This document shows, piece after piece, positions 13,001 to 25,900 of a stretch of 64,000 nucleotides of DNA. This DNA comes from Ahaetulla prasina (taxonomy: Eukaryota > Chordata > Lepidosauria > Squamata > Colubridae): assembly GCF_028640845.1 (NCBI RefSeq), contig NC_080546.1, positions 69,779,205 through 69,843,204 of the forward strand, written 5' to 3'. Made by a program: the position numbers and the translations under genes. Below the pieces are notes generated by a model, which was given only the letters and a program-made list of their open reading frames with translations, was not told where the DNA came from and searched no databases. Each line of letters opens with the position of its first letter. Positions within the stretch are counted from its first letter, which is position 1.

Positions 13001-14389
13001 ACAAGACTAGAATGACTTTGTTGTCATAGAAATGGCTTGAAACATTTAGAAATGTAAAGTAAAAAGTTGGAATTATATATATTTTTGTATTCTGCTGTGC
13101 TGGAAAAAAAAAATCAGAACTCACTACTTTTTTTTGCTTTTCTTCCCCCCCCCCACACCTTTTGCACTTCTTTAATGTTTCCAATTTTTGTTTCTATTTG
13201 TATTTTGTTTTGTAATAAACTTTAATAAAATATCAAAAAGAAAGAAAAAAGCATGAAGCACATGTTTTTTAAAGGATCTGACATGGAAGTTTTGAAACTT
13301 AAGAACAGACTGTTCAACTTATCTTTTCTTATCATAGTCTACACATGAGTGAGTGTAGTAAAGTCAGTGTAGTGAGATCAGCCATAATTAAAGGATGCCT
13401 GGGTGACATTTTAAAATTACTCATATAAATCAAAATAGGGGAAACCTTATCAAAGTTAAATTAAGTGGCTGACCACAATATGCTGGAACTTAAGAACAAG
13501 TTTGTTTTCTCGGATTTCTTATAGCAGCCTACTTGTGAACTGTGTACTTTGGACATTCCCACCATGGTATGACTATAACTTGTTGCTGGCAATCCTTACG
13601 ATTTATATTGATATATTGATCATCAATTGTGTTGTAAATGTTGTACCTTGTTGAACGTATCTTTTCTTTTATGTACACTGAGAGCATATGCACCAAGACA
13701 AATTCCTTGTGTGTCCAATCACACTTGGCCAATAAATTCTATTCTAATTCTAATTCTAATTCTAATTCTAATTCTAATTCTAATTCTAATGGTATGGCAT
13801 TATCATATATCACAGGAAGGATGCAGTGATCCAGATGAAAAAAATGTGTATTGAAATACAAAATGAAGAAAGATTAATTTGACATATCCATCTAAAAGAG
13901 ATACTGTGCCTATAATATAGCTAATTCTTAAATATTTTTGAACCACAGTTAACAATTCAAGAGAATAAACAAGAAAATTTTACATTGTCATAGTCTAATT
14001 ATTCTATTTTAAAACATTTCTCTGCATATAAAGAGTAAATTCCAAATTTATTTGCAATGAATTGTATAATTAATTGCATTTTGTCTTGAAAATATTTCTC
14101 TGTTTAGTTTCTGGCTGGACACAAATCAGTATGCTATCTTCCTTGTTTTTTTATAATAGGTAGCATAATACAATATGATTACAATTTCCAATGTGATACT
14201 CAGTTGCTATTGAATTATATCAGTAGTTAAGAGAATAGTTATTATAACCCTTTCAGGTTCCAAGGTTTCAATGCTGAAGCATTAGTGTGAAAGCTGGCAT
14301 TCAATACTACATATTTCCTTTCATATTTTATATATTTATCATTTTGTGATAGCAAATAGCATTTTGAAAAACTTTGTAGATTGAATTCA

Positions 14390-14441
<52 letters not shown>

Positions 14442-17400
14442 ACGTATAGGCAAAATAAAGAAAAAAGCATAAAAATATATTTGCTGACATCAGAAGAATA
14501 GCAAGAATCAACCAATATTTTGCTTCATATGTCTCTATCATCAGTAACTCTGCAATCTGATTCTGTTTTAAATAAAGTGGCAGCAGTGTGTATTCAATGC
14601 TTTTTCTTCTGGTCTGGATTGGTCTGCACAGAATTGGCATATGCCAAATGTATTTTGTTGTGGCTGATGTTGTTCATAACAACTCAAATATTTCTTGGAA
14701 TTGGGCAGAGAATTCTTCAAACATTCTGACAGATCTAATTGCATAAGAAAGGTGTTTGGATATGTCTTATATGGTGTGGGAGAGGAACGGAGAGAGAGGG
14801 CAAGAGAAAGTCTAAATAAAAATGTGATTAAATAAAAAAAATGAAAGGCACTCAAGGAACTACAGGCAGCACACAAGAATTTAGAAACTGGTGTACAACA
14901 AGAAAGGCATGTGAAGGAATTCAGACCAGCCATTCATTATGTAAAATCAAAAGATGGGAAGAGGGAAAAAAAGGGGTGGGTGAGAATGAAGGCCAAGATT
15001 TTTCTACCATTTAGCTATTTTTCAAACCCACAAAACAGTAACTTTTAAAAGGATATGGGAACCGCTATAAAAGCTGAAAGGAAATACACAAAGTGCTTTT
15101 GCTGAAAGGATTAATTTGAATGTCACTGTGTTTGTTTTCCTATGCATGAGAAGAAAAAAATGACTTAGGAACCTTTATAGTTCATGATTATTTTACTTGA
15201 GACATTACTATTGCTACCTGGAAGAAGCAACATTATGATCAGAAATAAAAGCTGAAATTTCTAATTAGAAGTGTGGTATTTAATTAAAAATGTCTTTTTA
15301 GAAATGCACAGTTCTTATGATTTACTAAAATTTCTTTGCAGTTTTATCTGTTACCAAAACTGTTTTTGAAAAAAACACTTGTAAATAAAATAATGTATCT
15401 TTATAAAGTATACTGTATGTACATGTATAAATTCATACTTAGTACATCTCTAGAATCAGTATCCATTAACATTTCATCTCATTTCTGCTCATACACACAA
15501 TATATTATCCACAAGATAATCACATACACACACACATTCAAGTGCAGTAGTTTGATAACATTTTTCTGAATTTCTGACATATGGCTTGTGTTCTGTACCC
15601 AGTTTTTTTCTTTTTCATTCATTTTTTCTTTTCTAATGGCATGAAAAATTGTATTTTTAAGTGTTCCAAAGAATTTGTAACTTCTCAACAAATGAAAGTC
15701 AGTATTTTAAATTAAAAATTGGATTATTTTATTTGTTCTTCCTTTTGCTAATACCATAAAATTTGGAAGAGAGTTTACTTTTTAAATACATTGCTTGAAA
15801 TCATTGACTTTATCAGAAAAATCTGTCTTTTGATACCTTACCATTATTACTTAAAGTAGTATCCAAACTTAAAAGGTTTCTGAACAAAACTGCAATTATC
15901 TGCATGCTAGTGGCATATGTAGTATGCTGTAAATACAGTTAGACTTGTATCTGATTTCTGTATCAGTTCCTCTATCAATGTTACCCACAGACCAACATAG
16001 CATCCCTCAAAGCAGAACCAAACTCTGATTCAATACTGATTGTATCAGTGTTCATGATAACTGATGCCTTCAATGTTAATAATTTTCAGTTATATTAGAC
16101 CAAAAGAAGAGGTACAAATCCATCTAAAATTTAAAAATGAAAAAAAGAAAGAAAGAAAAACCTTTAACTAAGGAGACGGGGTTTAATCACAGCTGCTAAG
16201 TCCAAGAATTTGTCCTGGAACTAACACTTAATTATGTTTCCTTAAGCACATGGCTTTGGTCCTATTTCTCAAATATCTGCAAAATCCTGGGACATTTATT
16301 TCCAGAGTATTATTACAACGGAATCAATAGATAAACCAGTTGTGACCAATCAGTCAAATATTTATTTTGGGCATAGACCAGCATAATTGTGATATACTCT
16401 TGAAATGATCTTCTCAACTTGCTTCCTGTGTCTGCGTCTGAGATCAAGGACCTCAAAACCCAAAAAAGGACTACGACTCAAAAGAAGGTTTCTTGCCTAG
16501 AATTATTAAAGAGAAAGCAGGGATTAGTAAACTCCAATTTTGGTTGCCCACTATTAAAAGCTCAGCACATTTCTGTATTTGAAATAGGAAGAAGATTGGA
16601 CTTTGCCAATTCCAGTTTATATAATATCAACTTGTTAAATATAGTCAACAAATCTTTGCTAACTATTTCTACTTAAAGATACTGGATTAGTTTAAAAGTG
16701 AAAACATCCTTGCTGAAGAACAGATTAAGCTTCTAAAGGACTAATACAATTTCCAGCATTATTTCATTCTCCACCACTTGGCACAAAAACATTATTCCTG
16801 GCCTTGAGGCTCACTTTTCACAGTCATCATCAATTTTAGATCTATTTTTTATTTAATTTGAAGACAGAAATTGTGAGAAAAGTTAAGGGTATACTCAATA
16901 TATAATATTTACTCATACAGTTCTCCATTCCACCACAAGTTTAAAAATCATGTTCCCTCTGGAGCAATCTCCCAGAGGTTCTCTCAGCAATGATGACTTA
17001 GATTGTTTTCTATTTAACTTGAATACCAGTTTAATAATCCAGATGAAGTCTATCCCCACTCATCTCGTTTCTATGCTAGCAGGCTAACAAAAATTCATGT
17101 GAATACATATGGAGACAGATTGGTTTAAGATAGAGAAAGGAGTACAACATGATTGCATTCTCTCCCCCTTTTTATTCAACCTGTATCCTAAAATAATCAT
17201 GAGGAAGCTAGATCTTGAAGAATAAAAAATCAGGGTAAAGCTAGGTGGAAGAAACATCAACAATCTTTGATAAGCTGACGATACAACTCCTCTCTCAAAA
17301 ACAAAAAAAAGCGTAGAACTTCAGATCAAGAAAATCTATCTGAACGTCATAAAGACTAAGCTCATGACCAGTGCAAGGAATAGAAACATCAAAATAGAAA

Positions 17401-19884
17401 TTGATGGCTGAAGAGATAGAATGTGCAGAGAAAAATCACTTTCCTAGGGTCACAGATTACTCAAAGCAGTGAATGCAGCCCAAAAATAAAAAATCAGATT
17501 GTACTGGGTCACACAGCAATGATGTACATAAGCCAAATATGGAAAAGCAAGGACATCAGCCTGGTAACCAAATGTAGGTTAGTCCGCTGTATTGTGTTTC
17601 CCATAGCTACCTACAGTAGTGGCTAAAATTGTGGAAACCTTTTGGGAAAAGTGTATTTTGATGGCTAATAACACCACTTTTTTTTCAAGTAGTGCCATAA
17701 AATTATATATCAATGGAAAGATAATTTAATTAAGAATGTAATGCAATAAAGTTTGTTCAATTATCTGTATTCTATGAAAAGTTATAGCCAATTAACCAGA
17801 AAAAGAAAGCACAACTTGCTTAGGTTGATATCACACAGCTTTCCTTCATCTGATTGTAGCCAATGAGCATGAGTATTTAGAGAGCCATTCAGGAGTCATC
17901 TTGTTTTGGCAATGAGCCAATCAGATCACAGTAGGATTCAGTTATTGATGTCATGTATTGAAGCTCAGAGGAGGACATTTGTCAGTGTGTAATGTGATAC
18001 TATCAAGATGGTTGGGTTTTTTTGTGTTCTTTCATTTAGTGAGCTTGTAACACGTAATAAAATTAAAGTAATGGCGCAAAGAGTTGACTGGCCTCCGAAA
18101 AAACGATGTAAAATAGTATTATTAAGTGAACAAGGCTACAGTTATAAAGAAATTAGAAGAAAAATCGGTGGAAACTTAATCAAAGATAGTATTTCTAAGT
18201 TTTTGAAGAGGTGTAAGGAGACTCGGTCACTACAAAACCACAATGGTAAAGGCAGAAAAAGGTGCACAACAACAAATGATGATAGAAGAATTAAGAGACT
18301 GCCTACGTGACAGAAGAAAATCATCTGGGTATATACAAGATGAAATGGCACAATGCACAATGTGAAGTTGAGTGCAAGGACTGTTTGGCAGACTGCAGGA
18401 ATTTGGCCTAAAATCTAGAATTCCACAAAAAAAGCCACTTTTATCTCTCAAACAAAGGTTGAAAAGCATTACATTCTTGATTAAATTATCCTTCCTATAA
18501 CTTTATGGTACTACTAAAAAAAATGGTGTTATTAGCCATGAAAACTCAAAAATGCACTTTTCCAAAAAGGTTTCAACAATTTTGGACACTACAGTATGCT
18601 TGTGAAAGCTGGACCTTAAAAAAGCAATAAATCAACTTGTTTTAGATATGGTGCTGTAGAAGACTCCTTTGTATTCCTTGGACAATAAAAGTGACTAACA
18701 AGGAAATACTGGAACATAAACCACCAGACATATCACTGGAAAGAACTACAGGTAATCCCCTGGATACAAGAGATCCTTTAGTGAATTTTCAGCAGAATGA
18801 ATTTATTCAGAAAGGGTACTTACGTTAGAATTTCAAAACTGTGATAAAAAACAGGCCTCTGTAGCCATGCGACTTGGATTCAGTCACTGCTTCAGCAGCT
18901 GCCATTTTTAATTCTGTGATTTGCCTGTGCCATTCTGGGTTAGGATGCAATTTCCTAAAGCCGGCATTTTTTTTTTGTCCCTGGTCACATGGCTAAACAA
19001 GATTCGGTGAATTTTGCAGCCAGCCCAGCACCAAGTTTATGCCTGTGCTGACTGTGCTTGAGAACTGGGATGCTGGAATTGCTTATCTAAGTATTTTAAA
19101 ATATTCTTTTTTGTTACTCTATAGTACTGTACTGTTTGCAAGCACTTTAGGAACTGCTCTGCTTCTTTTTAAGTACTGTACTGGACTATGACTAAAAAAA
19201 CCAGGTTTTCTGATTTACCAAAACAAATGATTTCTTTTGTGATTTCAAAACACAACTTTTCTCTTGTGAATTCTTATCAGAAAAAAAAAACACACTTAGA
19301 AATTGTTTTCCATGGACCAAACTTAGACCATTTCATTTCCCAAATCTTAATGGCTTAATATCTAATGTTAATCTACCTACAATTGTATACAGTTAAGAGA
19401 AGTTAAGTCTCAGTAAGCTATATCAGTAATAAACTTAGAATTATAGTTAATTTAGTTAATTTTCTTTAATATGATAAATAAATATATGTGGTGATTCCAG
19501 TTTTAGTTACTAAGCAGCTGCCCTATAATCTTCTGAGTATTTTGTGGCATTCCCAAATTTTATTATGTCAGTATTCAATTGGGAGATAGGAGGAAAGGAA
19601 AAGGGAAAAAAGGGGAAAAGATTCACATTCATAGAATTAGCATTTTTTTATATCTCCCAATTGAATACTAACATAAGAAAATTTTGAGAATGCCTGAAGT
19701 ATACAGGAATATTATATTACGATGATACATGAAACAAATCAGTTCAGTAATACAGGACTAATTTGTAGTTACAAGAGAAATCATAATTTCCATCCATATA
19801 CAGAGAGCCCTTGACTTATGCCTGATTTAATATCAGTTCAAAGTTATGACAGCCCCGGATGAGGTTCATTACATTCTGTAAAGC

Positions 19885-19915
<31 letters not shown>

Positions 19916-22900
19916 TATTAGATTTTTATACCGTCCTTCTCCCGAAGGACTCAGCCAAATTATAAAACCACACAATATACAAATTAAAACAGAAACTTAA
20001 AACCAAGCATATTACATAGATGGCCGAAATGTAAAACAATCAATTTAAAACCCTAAAGTTCATAAATAGCCCCAATTAAAATTTAGTAAACTTTTAAGCC
20101 AGTCCCGCTTGAATAAATAAATGCATTTTCAGCTCACGGCGAAAGGTCCGAAGGTCAGGCAATTGGCGTAAACCAGGGGGAAGTTCGTTCCAAAGAGTAG
20201 GAGCTCCGACAGAGAAGGCCCTTCCCCTGGGGGCCACCAGCTGACATTGCTTGGCGGACGGCACCCTGAGAAGACCCTCTCTTTGTGAGCGTACGGTCGG
20301 TGGGAGGCATAAGATAACAGCAGGCGGTCCCGTAAGTACCCAGGCCCTAAGCCATGGAGCGCTTTAAAGGTGGTAACCAAGATCTTAAAGCGCACCCGAA
20401 AGACCACAGGAAGCCAGTGCAGACTGTGCAGGAGTGGTGTTACATGGGAGCAACGTGTGGCTCCCTCTATTATCCGCGCAGCTGCATTCTGAACTAGCTG
20501 AAGCCTCCGGGTGCACTTCAAGGGCAGCCCCATGTAGAGAGCATTGCAATAATCCAAACGAGAGGTGACAAGAGTGTGAGTGACCGTGCATAAGGCATCC
20601 CGGTCAAGGAAGGGGCACAACTGGCGGACCAAGCGTACTTGGTAAAAGGCCCTCCTGGAGACGGCCGCCAAATGATCTTCAAACGACAGCCGTCCATCCA
20701 GGAGAACACCCAAATTGCGCACCCTTTCCATTGGGGCCAATGACTCGCCCCCAACAGTCAGCTGCGGTTGCAGCTGACTATACCGGGGTGCCGGCATCCA
20801 CAGCCACTCCATCTTGGAGGGATTGAGCTTGAGTCTGTTTCTCCCCATCCAGACCCATACGGCTTCCAAGCATTGGGACAGCACTTCGACAGCTTCGTTG
20901 GGGTGGCCCAGGGTGGAAAAGTACAGCTGCGTGTCATCAGTGAACAGATGGTAACTCACCCCAAAGCCACTGATGACCTCGCCCAGCGACTTCATATAGA
21001 TGTTGAACAGAAGGGGCGAGAGAATCGACCCCTGAGGCACCCCACAAGGCGCCTCGCGGTCGATCTCTGCCCCCCTGTCAACACCGTCTGCGACCGGTCA
21101 GAGAGATAGGAGGAGAACCACCGATAAACGGTGCCTCCCACTCCCAAACTCTCCAACCGGTGCAGCAAGATACCATGGTCGATGGTATCAAAAGCCGCTG
21201 AGAGATCTAATAGGACCAGGGCAGAGGAACAACCCCTATCCCTGGCCCTCCAGAGGTCATCCACCAACGCGACCAAAGCTGTCTCCGTACTATGTCCGGG
21301 CCGGAAGCCGGACTGGAACGGGTCTAGATAGACAGCTTCATCCAGGTACTGGGGAAGCTGCCATGCAATCTCCATTCATTGTAAAGATTCACTCTGCCCT
21401 CCTCCCATGGTCGCATGGCAACTGGCTCTCATTTATGACTGGTACCCCACAAATATGTAACCAATATTTGCCAACTTTTCTGCTGGCTTCCTGTGGAAAT
21501 CAATGGAGAAGCCAGCAAGAAAGGTTGTAAGCAGAGGGGATAGACAATATGAGGTATGTTTCCTCATTGTGAAGTCTGTTTCCTCATTTCCCAACCTCCA
21601 TTCAGGGAGGAGAACCTTTGATAGACTTCAGGAACAGACCTCGTATGATAGTTTATTTTACGTAAAAGAATAGAATTTTATTGGCCAAGTGTGATTGGAC
21701 ACACAAGGAATTTGTCTTGGTGCATTTGCTGTCAGTGTACATAAAAGAAAAGATACCTTCATCAAGGTACATCACTTACAACACATAAGGATAGTCATAG
21801 GGTACAAATAAGCAATCAGGAAACAATATCAGTATAAATCATAAGGATACAAGCAACAAAGTTACAGTCATAAGTGGAAGGAGATGGGTGATGGGAATGA
21901 TGAGAAGATTATTAGTAGTGCAGATTTAGTAAATAGCTTGACAGTGTTGAGGGAATTATTTGTTCCCTAAAAAAAAAAATCAACCGTTGTTATATATATA
22001 AAACATATATATATATATATAGGATGTACGGAAAACTTGAAGTCCAAAGAGCTACCATCTTATGTGACCTCACATTCCTACACAACTGCTGAGACAATAA
22101 CATGATCCCCACATCCTTCCAACTAAAATTCCATTCCAAAACCCCAGCCACCGAAAGAATCCTGAAAAGAACAGAATTAGCCCTGATCAGAAATGAACTC
22201 CACAGAAAAAGATTCCTACTAGACCAAACTGATCACTTGACGACCGTCTCCAGGAGAGCTTTTTATCAAGTTCGCCTGATTCGCCAGTTGCGCCCCTTCC
22301 TTGACCGGGATGCCCTATGTACAGTCACTCGTGCTCTTGTTACCTCTCGCTTGGATTATTGCAATGCTCTCTACATGGGGCTCCCCTTGAAGAGCACCCA
22401 GAGGCTCCAGTTGGTTCAGAATGCAGCTGCGCGGGTGATAGAGGGAGCCACCCATGGCTCCCATGTAACACCACTCCTGCGCAAGCTGCACTGGCTACCT
22501 GTGGTCTTTCGGGTGCACTTCAAGGTGCTGGTTACAACCTTTAAAGCGCTCCATGGCTTAGGGCTGGGTTACTTACGGGACTGCCTACTGCTACCGATTG
22601 CCTCCCACCGACCCGTGCGCTCTCACAGAGAGGGACTCCTCAGGGTGCCGTCCGCCAAGCAATGTCAGCTGGCGGCCCCCAGGGGAAGGGTCTTCTCTGT
22701 GGGGACTCCCACCCTCTGGAATGAACTTCCCCCAGGACTCTGTCAACTTCCTGACCTTCGGACCTTTCGTCGTGAGTTGAAGACATACTTATTTATTCGC
22801 GCAGGACTGGCATAGAATTTTTAATAGTTTTATTATTAGGATTCTAATTTTATTTAATGGGTTTTATTGTTTTAAACGGATTTTAATTTGGCCCTATATT

Positions 22901-25900
22901 TAATAAGTTTTTTAATTATTGTTTTATTGTGCACTTTTTATTGTTTTATTTGGCTGTGAACTGCCCTGAGTCCTTCGGGAGAAGGGCGGTATAAAAATTT
23001 AATAAATAAATAAATAAATAAACAAACAAACAAACAAACCAACAAGGACCTACTCACTCTGCACCTCAAACTCAGCGACAAAATTCACCCAGCACTCTGG
23101 GACAAATCCAAGCAACTAGCCCTCTGAAGAGCCGAAACAGAAACCTCCCACAAGACAGACACACACACCAACAAACTCCACAGACTAGAAAAACGCCAGA
23201 AGCCCAACCCCCCTCCACAGCAACTCATGGAACAAACAGTACACAACTTATCAGACAGGACCCTCACCATAGCAGAAACCAATGTTCTCTCCAAAGGATT
23301 CAACTTTGCAGTCGCCCCCAAACGCAACCCCTCTGAAAACATTATATGTGGAATTGAAGCTAGCCTAACCAAAATCAACCCAGATGAAGCCAATAAAATC
23401 AGACTTGAAGTCACCAACGTCCTCTGTTCCAGCAACCCACCCAGAAGCAACTTACAAAGAAGAACAAAAAGCACTCACCGACTTGCGGAAAGACAATAAC
23501 ATAATCGTTCTCCCAGCAGACAAAGGCAATGCCACAGTGGTGATGAACACATCTGACTACCAATCCAAATTATCCAACGTACTCCAAGACCCCGCTTACA
23601 AACCTCTAAACACAGACCCCACCACCTACCTGGAAAAAAACACCAAATCCAAAATAAAAGCCTCCCCCATCAATGAACAGTGAATCATCCCCAGAAAGAA
23701 ATCATCCAGATGCCCCAAGCTTTATGTCCTCCCCAAGATACACAAAGAAGGAGCACCACTGAGACCCATAGTCAGCTCCATAGGCTCACCTCTACAAAAT
23801 CTCGTCAAATCCCTTGCCAAACAACTTCAGCCCTATGCAGAATCCATAACCTCACACGTACAAAACTCATTCCACTTCATAGAAACAATGAAGAAACAAA
23901 ACCTACAACCCAGTGACCTACTCGTAAGCTTCAATGTCATATCCCTCTTCACCAAAGTGCCTATTAAAGAAGCCTTGACAGCTATCCAAAACAAATACAA
24001 CCCCCCCAAACACATCCTAGATCTAACCAACCACTGCCTAACCAACACATACTTCATCCATAATGGACAAAGATACAAACAGATAGAAGGAGCACCCATG
24101 GGATCGCCCCTCTCATCCATCATCGCAAACCTATACGTGGAATACTTTGAAACCAACGCTTTAGATAAATCTGAACTCAAACCCAAACTCTAGTTTAGTA
24201 ACGTAGATGACACTTTTGTAATTTGGCCACATGGCAAGGAGAAATTGGACAACTTCCTCACACATCTCAACAGCCTACACTCCAAAATACAATTCACTAT
24301 GGAAATAGAAGCCAACTCCCCTTTCTGGACGTCCTAATCTACAAAAACTCAACGGCTCCCTAGGACACACCATCTAACAGAAAAAAACACACACCAACCG
24401 CTATTTAAACGCACAATCACATCACCACCCTGCACAGATCAACTCCATAGCCAAGACTCTCATCTCCAGAACCAAACGCCTAGCCGACAAAGACCACCTG
24501 AAAACTGAATTACACACTCTCACAAAAGTATTAATCACCAACGGATTCCAAAGAAACACAATTACCAACCTAATCCAAAGGGAGACACCGCCCATGAACC
24601 AAGACACAGAACAAGACAATGGCATCGCCCCCCTCCCGTACATCAAAGGCATCACAGATAAAATCAGCAAAATTCTCCACAAACACAACATTAAGACAGC
24701 CTTCTGCACAGACCAAAAAATAGCCAACATCTTAAGAAACCCCAAAGACAAGATCCATCTAGAAAACCAAGGAGTCTATGAAATACCATGCAAAATCTGC
24801 CCAGCCACATACATTGGACAAATTAATAGGAGAATAAATGCACGCATAGCAGAACACAAGGACACAGTCAGAAAAGAAGAAAAAAACCTCCTCTCTTTTC
24901 CAGCACCTTAAAACCACAGGACATGAAATTGATTTTGAAGGAATCAAATTAATCTCCAAAACTGAACACTATAACAAGAGAATAATTATGGAAGCCATCG
25001 AAATAGAGAAACACCCCCACAACATGAACAAACGGGATGACACCTCCCGCCTACCAGACATTTGGAAACTGGCCTTAGTCAACAAATGAGTCCCAGCCAT
25101 GAAAATTAAACACACAACGCCACTGTTGTGACTCCGGCCCCCAAGCCTGTCCTCATGGAGGAGGATGACTCGGAGAGTGAGGGAGAGGAGCCGACAAGGC
25201 CTCCCTCTCCAGGTCCCTCCTTTCTGGCAATGCCTCAAGTGCCGGTGGAAGGCCAGGAAGAAGGCGTGTCAGAGCCCCCAGATGCAACTTAGAACTAAGG
25301 AGAAATTTCCTGACAGTTAGACAATCAATAAGTGGAACAACTTGCCTGCAGAAGTTGTGAATGCACCAACACTGGAAATTTTTAAGAAAATATTGGATAG
25401 ATTTTGTCTGAAATGGTGTAGAGTTTCCTGCCTGGGCAGGGGGTTGGACTAGAAGACCTCCAAGGTCCCTTCCAACTCTGTTATTATGTTATGTTATATC
25501 AGCCCACATTTATTTCTAGTTCACATACATTTTTGTTAATGTACATTTCCAAAAAGAAAACAATAAAGACAAAAGAAAAACACTTTAAATGGGAGGGCAT
25601 ATAATAACACCTCTTTAAGGCTTTCCAGTTGTATCACATTCAAGTCATATTTACTCATCATATATATGTACCTAATATATAACCATTTATAAGCCTACCC
25701 TGTTCAACTTTCACTGACATATTGTATCAATACTATCATTAGTTTTGGAATATCTATTTAATTTAATTAAACTGAAGGTTTTGCCATCTTCTACCCCCTA
25801 GGAGGAGTGCAATGAATGTGTTTAATTCAGCAGAATGGAACTGTCAAACACAGTCTAATTCTTTTGAAGTAGAAATTCTGTTTAGATCCATTTAGCACAC

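Noticed and set aside
13736..13790. CRISPR-like array
   Set aside because: Unit of six bases with no spacers, in a vertebrate intron; it is a microsatellite.
14242..14640. 132-codon frame with His-Thr repeats
   Set aside because: Driven by the GT/ATGT microsatellite; no other coding sign.
22102..22815. An apparent 237-residue protein
   Set aside because: The first 43 codons are Penelope-like element and the rest is CR1 ORF2; the fusion is produced by insertion.
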